Both the position numbers and the translations under genes were made by a program. A stretch of 48,724 nt of DNA. Origin: JAWLHK01 sp041690355 [NCBI: bacterium]. Lineage in GTDB: Bacteria; J088; JAWLBW01. The notes under the pieces are model-generated. The model was not told the DNA's origin. It saw nothing but the letters and a program-made list of their open reading frames with translations, and did no database searches. The stretch's first letter is position 1. Each line of letters opens with the position of its first letter. Shown here in pieces: positions 18,656 through 27,046 of this stretch. The stretch lies in assembly GCA_041690355.1 (NCBI GenBank), contig JAWLHK010000029.1:1-48724 (forward strand), given 5' to 3'.

Positions 18656-20167
18656 TCAACGGGGAGGCGGCGCGGCCGTCTCCCCGTTTCTTTTTGCTTT
18701 CGCTGGGGATGGGGCGTTTGCCGGTGACCGGGACCGTTTCGCGTCTCCTGGAATGTCCTGGTGTTCATCCCGCGGCGCCGTCTGCTTTTCCGCGCTCGCC
18801 GCCGCATACCCGCTGCGGTACGTGAAGTCGTAGCGTGCCGGTCGGGTTACGACCGGGGCGAGGGGGCCTGAGTCGGCGAGCGGGCGGCCCGTGCGCTCGA
18901 GACGAATCCGCAGCTCGCCTGCCTGCATGGGAAAGGAGACATGGCGCAGTCCGGCCTTGACGGGGAGAACCTGTCGACGGCCGGCGTTCTCGAAGACAAC
19001 CTCGGCATCGGCGTGGAGCAGCAGGCTGATGTAGACCCGATCTTCAAAGGCCCGCCAGCCGGCGGGGCGGCCGGGACCTTCGTTCGCAGCCTCGGCCTTG
19101 CGCAGATGGGGGCGGTAGAACCAGAAGACTTCGTCCTGCATGATGGCGGGCTGCTTGCCCTGTTTGAACCAGTTCGCGTAGTAGGCGTTCAGGCGCAGGT
19201 AGGCGTTGTGATCGGGCCCTTCGCCCGCGGGACCGAAGTGCGTGCCTTCGCCACCGTCGTTCCAGGTGACGAGTTCGACCCAGCGCGCGCCGTTTTCGCG
19301 AACGGCCTGCCACTGTGCGTGCAGCCCTTCGCCGCCCTGGCCGTCGAAGGCGCGGTTGTTCGAGGTCTTGTGCGAGGAATACCCCGGCGAAACGCCGGCC
19401 ATGAAGAGGCGGTCTGCCTTGCCGGCCTGGCGACCATGCGCCTCGATCGCCGCGGCCAGGGCTTCGGGGCGTCCCGCGGCGCCGAAGAAGAAGATTCCCT
19501 CGAGCAGATCGCCATGCTTCAGGTGGAGGCGGCCGATGTCGTCGGGCCCGGGCACCTCGGGATAACCCGGCGGGTAGAAGAAGGGGACGAAGAAGACGCC
19601 GGCGCCCCGCCTCTCGAGCGGCTCCAACACCGCCTTGTTCCAGTCTGCCTTCCCTTCGCCGCCGAATGTCGACAAGACCACCCGGCCTCTCGCCTTGAGC
19701 TGATTCGGGTGGTCGGCGAAGCGTGTCACCATGTCGCGTAGGTCTGCATCGGTCAGGCCGCAGCAGAGATCGGCGGAAAGAAAAAGGCGGAAGTCGGGGG
19801 CCTCGCGGGCCGCGGCGGCAAACATCCGTTCGGCGCGTTGCCGATAGTGCGGTTCTTTGGACCAGCCGCCGGCATTCAGGGCAAAGCCGTCGATTCCATG
19901 CTGCCTGGCAAGGCGAATCTCCTTTTGAAATGATTCGGTGCTGTCGCCGAGCGCCGGGCAGCAGAGCATGTAGTGAGCGTAGACGGCCCGTGGAGGCTCT
20001 TCCGCTCGGGCAGGGCCGCTGAGGATAACCGCCGCGAGTACCCAGGCCAGCGTCACGGTTCGGCAGATGGTCCGCGTACGCAGGCGGTTCACAGGCGCCG
20101 GCATCACAGTTTGAGAGGACGCCGTGTCTCGCAGCGTGTTTGCCTTCCGGTCGACTTCTCCCGGCAT
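18656..20167 (-). CDS. Single-domain GH71 (alpha-1,3-glucanase-like) secreted protein
   Basis: A 503-aa protein, the last gene of the minus-strand EPS operon, starting two bases after the acetyltransferase fusion stops. The ATG at 20104 is an alternative giving a more typical signal peptide (VLAAVILSGPARA, cleavage before EEPP); neither start has a strong ribosome site. The body is one GH71 domain: VYAHYMLCC, GIDGFALNAGGWS, SADLCCGLTDADLRDMV, GIFFFGAAGRPE and VELVTWNDGGEGTHFGP. A basic, proline-rich tail after about residue 455 has no recognised fold and is encoded partly by the opposing terminator. No lipobox, so periplasmic or secreted. Its operon position ties it to EPS assembly. Confidence 0.83.
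   Translation of the reverse strand: MPGEVDRKANTLRDTASSQTVMPAPVNRLRTRTICRTVTLAWVLAAVILSGPARAEEPPRAVYAHYMLCCPALGDSTESFQKEIRLARQHGIDGFALNAGGWSKEPHYRQRAERMFAAAAREAPDFRLFLSADLCCGLTDADLRDMVTRFADHPNQLKARGRVVLSTFGGEGKADWNKAVLEPLERRGAGVFFVPFFYPPGYPEVPGPDDIGRLHLKHGDLLEGIFFFGAAGRPEALAAAIEAHGRQAGKADRLFMAGVSPGYSSHKTSNNRAFDGQGGEGLHAQWQAVRENGARWVELVTWNDGGEGTHFGPAGEGPDHNAYLRLNAYYANWFKQGKQPAIMQDEVFWFYRPHLRKAEAANEGPGRPAGWRAFEDRVYISLLLHADAEVVFENAGRRQVLPVKAGLRHVSFPMQAGELRIRLERTGRPLADSGPLAPVVTRPARYDFTYRSGYAAASAEKQTAPRDEHQDIPGDAKRSRSPANAPSPAKAKRNGETAAPPPR
18658..18695 (+). terminator. Strong terminator after the tandem GH71 gene
   Basis: A 14-bp stem (AACGGGGAGGCGGC with GCCGTCTCCCCGTT, one G-U pair) and a 3-base loop are followed by TCTTTTT. 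It lies 24 bases after the stop codon and overlaps the last codons of the convergent minus-strand GH71 gene. Confidence 0.9.
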
Positions 20168-20169
20168 CG

Positions 20170-21981
20170 CTACGCGGCCCTGGCGAGAGACGGTTCCTCC
20201 GATCCGCTCAGACGGGGACCGATGATGCGAAGCGGATGACCCGCGCAGAGCATGCCCGCGGGTACGTTACGCATGGCGACCGACCGGGCGCTGAGCACGG
20301 ATCCGCGACCGACGCAAACCCCGGGGCCCACGAAGACCTCGGCGGCGATCCAGGCCTGGGCTTCGATGCGGATGGGCTTGACGATCAGGTCAAAGCCCGT
20401 CCGCCTGTGATCATGGGACCCGGTGCAGAGAAAACTGCGCTGCGAGACGACGACGTCGTTGCCCAGGGTGATGTCTTCGAGGGAGTGCAGGTAGGCCTCT
20501 TCTCCGATCCACACGTCATCGCCGACGGAGAGACGCCAGGGATAAGTGATGCGCACCGAGGGGCGGATCTTGACCCGTTTTCCCACCCGGGCGCCGAACG
20601 CACGCAGAATGCCAGCCCGAAAGCCGTCGGCGAAGTGGGGCGAGAAGCGGAAGACGGTCGCCTGCACGCCGAACCAGAGCAGGACCATGGCGGCGGGCCG
20701 GCCGCGGCTGTACCAGGACTGATCATACTGCGCGATCCGCTGGTAATCCGGCGCGCCGCCACGCATCCGGTTGTCCACTGAAGCCTGTGATTCCGGTGCG
20801 GGTTCGGCGTCCCGATTCATTCTCTTCTCTGTTTTCATCTTCTCTTTCCTCTGCATCGCTACGTCTCCGTCCGCACAGTAGAGCCGGCAGGCCTCGCCAA
20901 TCTGCGAGGCGATCGACGGCCAGGTGTAGCGTTCGTCAAGCAGGCGCCGCCCGGCTCTGCCACGCTCGCTGCGTTCGTCGTCCGATGCGTGCAGCGCCTG
21001 GCGCAAGGTCTCGCGCACGGCGTCGGCTTCGGGCGCGCACTCCCATCCGCCGCCTTCGCGGGCGAGCTCGGGAAAGTTGCAGGCGTCGGTCGCCAGGACG
21101 GGCACCGAGCAGGCCATCGCTTCGAGAATGGCGACCGAGAAGCCCTCGGAGTACGACGGGAGCAGAAAGAGGTCGGCCGACTTGAGCAGGGCCGTTTTTG
21201 CGTCGCCCCAGAGGGGCCCCGGCATGTGGACCTGGCCGGCCAGGTCGAACCGGTCGATCAGGCTGCGCACTTCGGCGGCGTAGCCGCCTTCATCGGGACC
21301 CGCAATGACCAGTTCCCAGTCGTGTGTTTCCCTTGCGAGGGCGGCCCAGGCGGGCAGCAGCAGGTCGAGTCCCTTCTTGGGGTGCAGGCGGCCGAGAAAG
21401 ACGGCCCGCTTTCGCTGTCTTGGGGCGGAGGCTCCCGCGTAGGTATCGAAGGGCAGGGTATCGATGCCGTTTGCCGCGACGACGATGGGCGCCGTGATCC
21501 CCTGCGCGCGAATCTGGTCGGCCTCGCGCATCGTAAGGGCCCGCCAGAGGCGGGCGCGCCTGAAATTGCTGTCTTCGAACAGGCGGTGCACCAGGCGCTT
21601 CTTCCAGTGGGATCGATTGAGTATCCACGGTTCGAAAAAACCGTGCACGTGGTAAACGAGCGGTCGGTTGGTTCGAGCCGCTTCGCGGCCGAACAACGCG
21701 TTGGGCGCCACATAGAGCCCGTGCCCGTGCACGACGTCGCATGCCTCGACGAGACGGCGCGCGTGCGCCGCAAGGCCGCGGGCGAAGTAGAGGGGTTGGG
21801 GTCCCGTCCTCTCATACTGGAGGACCCCCGGCCAGGATTCGGTGAAGTCCTGCGACCGCGTGGCCGCGAGCGTCGAGCCCTCGCCGCGCCGGCGCAGCTG
21901 GTCATGCAGTTCAAGGGCGGCGCGGCCGAGGCCGCCGCCTTGCAGCGGCTCGAGTGATTGTACGAAATGCAGGTGCTTCAT
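20170..21981 (-). CDS. GT4 glycosyltransferase fused to a WcaF-like acetyltransferase
   Basis: A 603-aa two-domain protein. Residues 1-365 are GT4: PLQGGGLGRAALELHDQL, FLGRLHPKKGLDLLLPAW and the donor-binding EGFSVAILEAMACSVPVL. After a charged linker (about 370-405), residues 407-603 are a left-handed beta-helix acetyltransferase like WcaF of colanic acid clusters: RITYPWRLSVGDDVWIGEEA, FLCTGSHDHRR with the likely catalytic His, and AGHPLRIIGPR. These are normally separate proteins. The linker holds in-frame ATGs (20856, 20838, 20820), and an AGAGGAAAGAG stretch just before 20838 could start a free 223-aa acetyltransferase. It overlaps the upstream gene by ATGA. It should add one sugar and an O-acetyl group to the repeat unit. 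Confidence 0.87.
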   Translation of the reverse strand: MKHLHFVQSLEPLQGGGLGRAALELHDQLRRRGEGSTLAATRSQDFTESWPGVLQYERTGPQPLYFARGLAAHARRLVEACDVVHGHGLYVAPNALFGREAARTNRPLVYHVHGFFEPWILNRSHWKKRLVHRLFEDSNFRRARLWRALTMREADQIRAQGITAPIVVAANGIDTLPFDTYAGASAPRQRKRAVFLGRLHPKKGLDLLLPAWAALARETHDWELVIAGPDEGGYAAEVRSLIDRFDLAGQVHMPGPLWGDAKTALLKSADLFLLPSYSEGFSVAILEAMACSVPVLATDACNFPELAREGGGWECAPEADAVRETLRQALHASDDERSERGRAGRRLLDERYTWPSIASQIGEACRLYCADGDVAMQRKEKMKTEKRMNRDAEPAPESQASVDNRMRGGAPDYQRIAQYDQSWYSRGRPAAMVLLWFGVQATVFRFSPHFADGFRAGILRAFGARVGKRVKIRPSVRITYPWRLSVGDDVWIGEEAYLHSLEDITLGNDVVVSQRSFLCTGSHDHRRTGFDLIVKPIRIEAQAWIAAEVFVGPGVCVGRGSVLSARSVAMRNVPAGMLCAGHPLRIIGPRLSGSEEPSLARAA

Positions 21982-23222
21982 GCGGCCATCTCCAGCGTGA
22001 GGTCTGCTTGCCGCCCCAGGGCGGCCCGGGCGGCCGAGAGGGCGTTCTGCGCAAAGGCTTCGCAGGAATAGCCTTCAATGATCTGCCGCCCCCGGCGACC
22101 CATGCGTTCGCCGAGCTGCCGATCCAGAGCCAGGCGCGCCATGGCCTCGGCGAGGGCGAGCGGGTTGCGCGGCGAGAAGACAAACCCGTTGGCGCGCTGC
22201 TCGAGCGGCCCTGCGAGCGCGTCTGATACGCCGGGGACGAGGTCTTCAGCGCAGCCGGCCGTGCGGCTGACGATCACCGGCAGGCTCGAGGCCATGGCTT
22301 CGTTGACCACCAGACCCCACTCTTCTTGCAGGCTCGGAAGGATGAAGGCTTCGGCAAGTGCGTAAAACGCCGGCAGTTCGTCAACCTGCCGGAAACCGAA
22401 GAAGTGCACCGCCGGCTCACCCGAGCGGGCGTGCGGGGTGGCGCCTCCGGAACGCACCGGCAGTCGCAGCCGATGGCAAAGCCGGCGCAACTGCGCCTCG
22501 TTCTCGCCCGAGCCGACGAGTACCAGGTGGTGCGGGGCCGCGGGCAAGCGGCGGCGGAAGGCGCCAAAGGCGCGCAACAACAGCGGCAGATTCTTCTTGT
22601 CGACCATGCGGCCGACATTCAGAAAGTACCGTTCGGGCAGGCCGAGCCGCCGCCTCGTCGACGGCGCCCGTGCCCGGACACGCGCGGCCTGCGCGGCAAA
22701 CCAGGCGTTGTCGACGGCGTCGTAGCCTGTGAAGATCCGGGCGGGTGGCAGGCCGAGGCGGGTGAAGTAGCGCCGGTGGCGCTCGCCCGCCAGAAGGGCC
22801 GCGTCGAAACGCCGCACCAACGCACGTTTGACCAAGGCCTGCAGCCCCGAGGCGCGGGCGGTGCCGTCGTGGCTGTCGTTCATCATGACGGAGGGGATGT
22901 CGAGCAGTCGCGCGGCCGCCAGCGCCGCCGCCGAGGGCCGCGGCCAGTAGCTGGGAATCAGGATGACGTCGACCGCATGCCGGCGCAGCGCCGCGATCAT
23001 GCGGGGCAGGGCGTCTCCGAAACCGATGGTCTCGGCCGACCGGTCGGGAAAGAGGGTGTCGAGTTTTCCTGCCCTTCGGCTCTGCCATGCGTAAGTCGTG
23101 GTCGCGCCGGCCAGTTGAAGGGCCGTCACGGCCACGCCCTGCATCTGACCGGCCTCTTCGAGCGCCGCGAGGCGGGCGTGGTGATAGGGCCCGTAATGGT
23201 AGAAGAGAACGGCGATGTTCAT
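21978..23222 (-). CDS. Family 4 glycosyltransferase
   Basis: A 414-aa GT-B enzyme. The ATG at 23222 follows an AGGGAGG site and overlaps the polymerase stop as ATGA; the frame stays open upstream to 23651 but that part is antisense-like and unsupported. The N-terminal domain begins MNIAVLFYHYGPYHHARLAA. The C-terminal domain has YFLNVGRMVDKKNLPLLLRA and EEWGLVVNEAMASSLPVIVS, the GT4 EX7E donor-binding motif. It also ends in an ATGA overlap with the next gene. It adds one residue to the repeat unit; specificity unknown. Confidence 0.9.
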   Translation of the reverse strand: MNIAVLFYHYGPYHHARLAALEEAGQMQGVAVTALQLAGATTTYAWQSRRAGKLDTLFPDRSAETIGFGDALPRMIAALRRHAVDVILIPSYWPRPSAAALAAARLLDIPSVMMNDSHDGTARASGLQALVKRALVRRFDAALLAGERHRRYFTRLGLPPARIFTGYDAVDNAWFAAQAARVRARAPSTRRRLGLPERYFLNVGRMVDKKNLPLLLRAFGAFRRRLPAAPHHLVLVGSGENEAQLRRLCHRLRLPVRSGGATPHARSGEPAVHFFGFRQVDELPAFYALAEAFILPSLQEEWGLVVNEAMASSLPVIVSRTAGCAEDLVPGVSDALAGPLEQRANGFVFSPRNPLALAEAMARLALDRQLGERMGRRGRQIIEGYSCEAFAQNALSAARAALGRQADLTLEMAA

Positions 23223-24592
23223 CGCCAACCTCCCTGCGCCAGGCTGAAGGAATGTTGGCGGTGCGGAGCCGTTTCCCTGGAGACGAAGAATACGCTCCAG
23301 ATCGGCAGCCACATGAAAAGATAGAAGTTTACGAACGGAAGCATGTTCTGGGTGACAAAGTAGATGAAGCCGATCAGCAGACAGGCATAGTTCGCCAGGG
23401 ACTGGGCATCCTGCCGCCCTGCCCGAAGGTACCGGTCCATCAGGAACATGCCGAGAAGCGCCCAGAAGATCGGCGCGAGCCGGCCGAAACGATACCCCGC
23501 GTCGGCGACGCCGGTCTCGGCCGCGCCGGGGGCGGGCTCCCACGAGCCGCTCTCGCGCATGGTCTGCGCGGTCGAAAGTGAATAGTCGTGCCAGGTGGGC
23601 TTGTCTGGCCACCAGGCGCGCGGAATGAAGTTGAGAATCGGAAAGAGCCATTTCCGGCCGTAGTCCACGGCGCCGACTCGTTCTCGCGCCGCCGTCGAGC
23701 CGACGGCGACGGCAAGCTCGTTTCCTTCGTCTACGGTCGAGCCTGCCGACATGGTGCGAATCTTTTCCATGTCCGAAAACAGCGCTGAAACGGCGTCGAG
23801 CTGTTGGCGCAGAGAGGTTTCGCCGATCGCGGTCTGGCCGCGAAGGTAGGGGGTCACGACGATCAGGCCCGCGGCAATCGTTCCGACGATCACGAGGGGC
23901 AGGGCCGAGCGCCGCCTGCCCGACGAGCGCGCCCTGGCTTTCGGATCGTAGCAGTAGGCGGCCAGGAAGATGATGACGAGGCGAATCCAGGAGCCCCGCT
24001 GATTGGTGAACCAGGCGTCGAACAGAAGGTACGCGGCCGTCGCCAGCGTGGCCGCATCGATCAACGGATTGGGGCCGCTCGCCTTGCGGGCAAGCAGAAA
24101 GAGGAGAAGACCCGCAAAGAGAAAATAGCGCATCTCGTAAACGTAGCCGCTCACCTGCTCATAGGCGCCGAGCCCGTGGCCCGCGTAATACGAAACCCAG
24201 CCGCCCGAAGCTGCGATGAAATACAGATAGGCGGCTGCTCCGACCGAGGTGACGGTGAGCGCGGCCAGCAGATACCGCGACCCATCAAGAGTGGGTGCCG
24301 ATGGGGTGGGCTTGTCGGCGGCGCGTCTCTTCATCAGGGCATGCAGGGCGCCGATCTCAAAGGCGCAGCCCGAAGCCATGGCGAGTACGAGAAAGTATCG
24401 GTACTGGTTTTCGGTGAAAAGGTGGTCGATCTCTTCGCCGGCGCTCCAGTAGGGAAGAATGTAGAGAAGGGTGAACAGCACCCAGACGAACAGGCGTGGA
24501 TCAAGGGCCGCCTCCGGTCGCTTCCGGATGGCCGACAGGCGAAACAGGGCCATCGTCAGAAAGGGAACGGTAAGTGCGAAGGTGACGGTCAT
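23219..24592 (-). CDS. Wzy-like EPS/O-antigen polymerase
   Basis: A 457-aa inner-membrane protein with about 10-12 hydrophobic segments, little similarity to named families, and a large hydrophilic loop (about 255-345) containing the Arg-rich and aromatic stretches seen in periplasmic loops of Wzy polymerases. The segment NQRGSWIRLVIIF is typical of oligosaccharide repeat-unit polymerases. The ATG at 24592 overlaps the upstream stop as ATGA; the long frame to 25495 is not supported. It sits between two GT4 genes and is the only polymerase candidate in the locus, which would use the Wzx-flipped unit. Assigned from topology and context more than from motif. Confidence 0.75.
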   Translation of the reverse strand: MTVTFALTVPFLTMALFRLSAIRKRPEAALDPRLFVWVLFTLLYILPYWSAGEEIDHLFTENQYRYFLVLAMASGCAFEIGALHALMKRRAADKPTPSAPTLDGSRYLLAALTVTSVGAAAYLYFIAASGGWVSYYAGHGLGAYEQVSGYVYEMRYFLFAGLLLFLLARKASGPNPLIDAATLATAAYLLFDAWFTNQRGSWIRLVIIFLAAYCYDPKARARSSGRRRSALPLVIVGTIAAGLIVVTPYLRGQTAIGETSLRQQLDAVSALFSDMEKIRTMSAGSTVDEGNELAVAVGSTAARERVGAVDYGRKWLFPILNFIPRAWWPDKPTWHDYSLSTAQTMRESGSWEPAPGAAETGVADAGYRFGRLAPIFWALLGMFLMDRYLRAGRQDAQSLANYACLLIGFIYFVTQNMLPFVNFYLFMWLPIWSVFFVSRETAPHRQHSFSLAQGGWR

Positions 24593-25755
24593 GCCGGAAA
24601 CGCCTCCTGATACAGGGCGATCAGGCGTTCGACGTAAACATCCCAGCCCGTGAAGGCGTCTGTCGCCGTGGTTGCCGCAGCGGATGGAGCGAAATCTGCG
24701 GTCGCGCCTGGTTTCCCCCCGCCGTCGAGCAACCCTTCGACGGCATCGGCGATGGCCTCGGCGTCGCCCGGAGCCACGATGCGGTCGCCGCCTGCGGGAT
24801 CGGCGAGGTCGGCGGCGCCGGCGTTTCTGCTGACGATGATCGGAAGACCGGCGGCCATGGCCTCGGCGACGACAATCCCGAAGCCGTCTTCGATACTGGG
24901 CAGGACGAAGAGGTCGTGTTCGGCGTAGACCTCGGCGATGCGCTCGTTCGGTACGTGGGCAATATGCGTGAAGTGGCCGGCATGGCGTTCGATGATCGGA
25001 CGGTAGGCCGGGTCGAGAGCGCCGACAAGCGTCACCTCGAGGCCGCGATGGCCCCGGGCGCGAAGGAGGCGCGCCGCCTCGAGAAGGTGCGCCTGACCTT
25101 TGCGGAACGTAACCTGCCCGACGCAGAGCAGCCGTAACCGGGAAGCCGGTTGAAGATGTCGCCGTGGGGGCGGCAGGCGATCGACGGCGTACGGTAGGAC
25201 GGCGACGCGCTCGGCCGGAATGCCGGCGGCCACGAAGCTTTCTGCCACAAAACGCGAAGGCGCCAGCAGGCGATCCACCGCTGCGATTTCGCACAGCATG
25301 CGTTCCGTCGTGCGCCCGTCTTCCCGATAGTCTATCCCCCAGCGCGCATATTCGCGGCGCAGGAGATCGGTCTGGACGCAGGGATGGGCGTTGACCGCTT
25401 CGCCAACAATCTTCGTGCCGTGATTCCTGCAGTGCCGTACGAGATGCGGCGCGGTGCCGTGGAGGAGAACGTGAAGCACGTCTGCCGGTTGCCAATCACG
25501 CAGCACGGCGCTCTCCCACAGGCGATGGTAGAGCGGCATCATCGGCCGCAGCCCGCGCCCGCCCAGCGGCCGCAGGTGCGCGTACATCAGATATTCCTTC
25601 AGGGGATGATTGCGGAGGTGCCGCGGCGGGATCCCGGGAAAGCGGTAGCCGACCCGGTAGGCGTAGTGGAACTGGCCGAGCACGCCCCGCCGGGCGACCT
25701 CGTGGAGGTATTTGTGGTAGTGAAAGCGTCCGCAGATGGCGTAGTTGACGAGCAT
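24589..25755 (-). CDS. Family 4 glycosyltransferase
   Basis: A 388-aa GT-B enzyme starting at the ATG at 25755 (MLVNYAICGRFHYHKYLHE) with a GGAGAAG site. The middle shows LLAPSRFVAESFVAAGIP and LLCVGQVTFRKGQAHLLEA, and the donor-binding motif is EDGFGIVVAEAMAAGLPIIV. It begins 14 bases after the upstream GT2 stop and ends in an ATGA overlap with the polymerase. An alanine-rich patch near 340-370 precedes the final helix. One sugar transfer in repeat-unit assembly is expected; donor unknown. Confidence 0.9.
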   Translation of the reverse strand: MLVNYAICGRFHYHKYLHEVARRGVLGQFHYAYRVGYRFPGIPPRHLRNHPLKEYLMYAHLRPLGGRGLRPMMPLYHRLWESAVLRDWQPADVLHVLLHGTAPHLVRHCRNHGTKIVGEAVNAHPCVQTDLLRREYARWGIDYREDGRTTERMLCEIAAVDRLLAPSRFVAESFVAAGIPAERVAVLPYAVDRLPPPRRHLQPASRLRLLCVGQVTFRKGQAHLLEAARLLRARGHRGLEVTLVGALDPAYRPIIERHAGHFTHIAHVPNERIAEVYAEHDLFVLPSIEDGFGIVVAEAMAAGLPIIVSRNAGAADLADPAGGDRIVAPGDAEAIADAVEGLLDGGGKPGATADFAPSAAATTATDAFTGWDVYVERLIALYQEAFPA

Positions 25756-25769
25756 CGGAGCTTCTCCGG

Positions 25770-26606
25770 TCAATTCCTCAGGCCGCTGAGCGTTGCGGCG
25801 CCGCGCAGCAGGTACATGGCGTCGCCGCTGCGGGCCAGGTAGACGGCTTTGCGAAGCAGATAGGCGAGCTTCCGCAGGCGGAACTGCTTGCCCCAGCGCA
25901 GCTCGGGCTCCATCTCGACCCCGAAGGGCCGTCGAATGTCGCTCCACTCGCGCAGGGAGCGTTCGCTGCGCTTGTTCTCCGAGGTGATCGTGCCCGGATA
26001 GATGCGGAAGGCCCCGAGGTGGCGCGGAACGTGCACGAAGCGGTCGGACCGCATCCGGAGGCGTAGAAACAGTTCGCCATCCATGGCGGTCAGCAGGTCT
26101 TCGCGCAGCCCGCCGATGTCGACGAGGGTCCTGCGCTTGAACAGGGCGCTCTGGTTGGCCATCGTCATACCGTAGTAGAGCACGTCGTCGGCGGTAAAGG
26201 GGCAGTAGCGCAGGTCGCGGATGGTCTGTTCCTTTGCGTCGACCAGCAGCAGGTCGCCGAAAACGACGTCGACATCGGGACGCCAGGCGGCGGCCAGGGC
26301 ATGGAAGGCGCCCGGCAGATAATAGTCATCGGAGTTCTGCCAGCCGATGAGTTCACCGGTGGCGACGGCCAGGCCTTTGTTCAAGGCATGGCTGAGGCCC
26401 CCGTCGGGCTCGCTGACCCAATGGTGGATGTGAGATTCGTACTCGCGGATGATGTCGACCGAGTCATCGGTCGAACCGCCGTCGATGACGATGAGCTCGA
26501 GTTCGGGCCAGCCCTGCTGGAGAATCGAATCGAGGGTGCGTCGGAGAAAATGGCCCTGGTTGTACGAGGGTACGATTACGCTGATTCGAGGCCGGTCTGT
26601 CTGCAT
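25770..26606 (-). CDS. Family 2 glycosyltransferase (first gene of the minus-strand EPS operon)
   Basis: A 278-aa GT2 enzyme starting at the ATG at 26606 (MQTDRPRISVIVPSYNQGHF); the frame extends to 26663 but the sequence there is not protein-like. It has VIDGGSTDDSVDII, GGLSHALNKGLAVATGELI and IGWQNSDDYYLPGAF, a variant of the DxD region as in WcaA-type enzymes. Weak ribosome site. It begins the six-gene operon (GT2, GT4, Wzy, GT4, GT4-acetyltransferase, GH71). Its promoter probably lies near 26741-26753. Confidence 0.9.
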   Translation of the reverse strand: MQTDRPRISVIVPSYNQGHFLRRTLDSILQQGWPELELIVIDGGSTDDSVDIIREYESHIHHWVSEPDGGLSHALNKGLAVATGELIGWQNSDDYYLPGAFHALAAAWRPDVDVVFGDLLLVDAKEQTIRDLRYCPFTADDVLYYGMTMANQSALFKRRTLVDIGGLREDLLTAMDGELFLRLRMRSDRFVHVPRHLGAFRIYPGTITSENKRSERSLREWSDIRRPFGVEMEPELRWGKQFRLRKLAYLLRKAVYLARSGDAMYLLRGAATLSGLRN

Positions 26607-26740
26607 GATAGGTCTCTGTGTCGAGTTCCGGATGCGATGCGCCGCCACGTTTTCGCAGGCCACGCCGCGGCGGCGCAGGGAGACACCGGGCCGGGCCTAC
26701 GCACCTGTCGTTGCGGCGTGCAGCGTGGCAGTCGGTTACG

Positions 26741-26753
26741 TCCAGCCTAGCAT
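26741..26753 (-). promoter_or_regulatory. Putative promoter element of the six-gene glycosyltransferase operon
   Basis: The minus strand reads ATGCTAGGCTGGA, matching the element before the flippase, fcl and WbaP-like genes. A TTGACG hexamer lies upstream (26764-26769, minus) but only 14 bases from TAGGCT, short for a standard promoter. It is about 135 bases before the ATG. Confidence 0.35.
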
Positions 26754-26845
26754 GCGGCTCAGCCGTCAACGCCCGCGTGACCGGCGGGACGGCGCCGCCA
26801 ACCGCATCCGCTTGCAAAGCGAGCCGTTTGCTGCTAATCCGCCCT

Positions 26846-26864
26846 CTTGACGGCTTGCGTCAAG
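26846..26864. promoter_or_regulatory. Inverted repeat CTTGACG-N5-CGTCAAG (possible operator)
   Basis: Perfect 7-bp arms separated by five bases, in the 477-base divergent region (26607-27083) between the glycosyltransferase operon and the WbaP-like gene. Its left half, TTGACGGCT, recurs on the minus strand at 26761-26769. It probably binds a dimeric regulator shared by the two units. No gene is supported in this spacer. Confidence 0.5.
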
Positions 26865-26921
26865 CGGCGGCAAGGTGTCTCCGTCACCGCGGCGGCGCCT
26901 TGCTTGGGGCCGCCTCAGCCG

Positions 26922-26934
26922 GTGTTAATCTGGA
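26922..26934 (+). promoter_or_regulatory. Putative extended -10 promoter of the WbaP-like gene
   Basis: GTGTTAATCTGGA shows an extended -10 (TG-T-TAATCT) with TTGGGG 16 bases upstream as a possible -35. It matches the flippase element at 11432 in 10 of 13 positions. This would give a leader of about 140 bases before 27084. Confidence 0.45.
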
Positions 26935-26996
26935 CTTGCAGGTCGGCTTTTCTCCGCAGATTTTCTTCTCAGCTGCATTTCTTCGGCACCTCCCGC

Positions 26997-27013
26997 TGAC
27001 AGGATCGCTGTCA
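26997..27013. promoter_or_regulatory. Inverted repeat TGACAG-N5-CTGTCA in the WbaP-like leader
   Basis: Perfect 6-bp arms with a 5-base spacer, about 70 bases before the start codon and downstream of the putative promoter. It could be an operator or an RNA hairpin. Low specificity at this length. Confidence 0.3.
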
Positions 27014-27046
27014 TGCCGAGGAAGCATCGACCGACACAAAAATCGT

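Noticed and set aside
23223-23651. N-terminal extension of the GT4 frame
   Set aside because: The true start at 23222 has a strong ribosome site and ATGA overlap; the extension lies over the polymerase coding sequence.
24593-25495. N-terminal extension of the polymerase frame
   Set aside because: Arg-rich, antisense-like, overlaps the GT4 gene; the ATG at 24592 fits the ATGA overlap.
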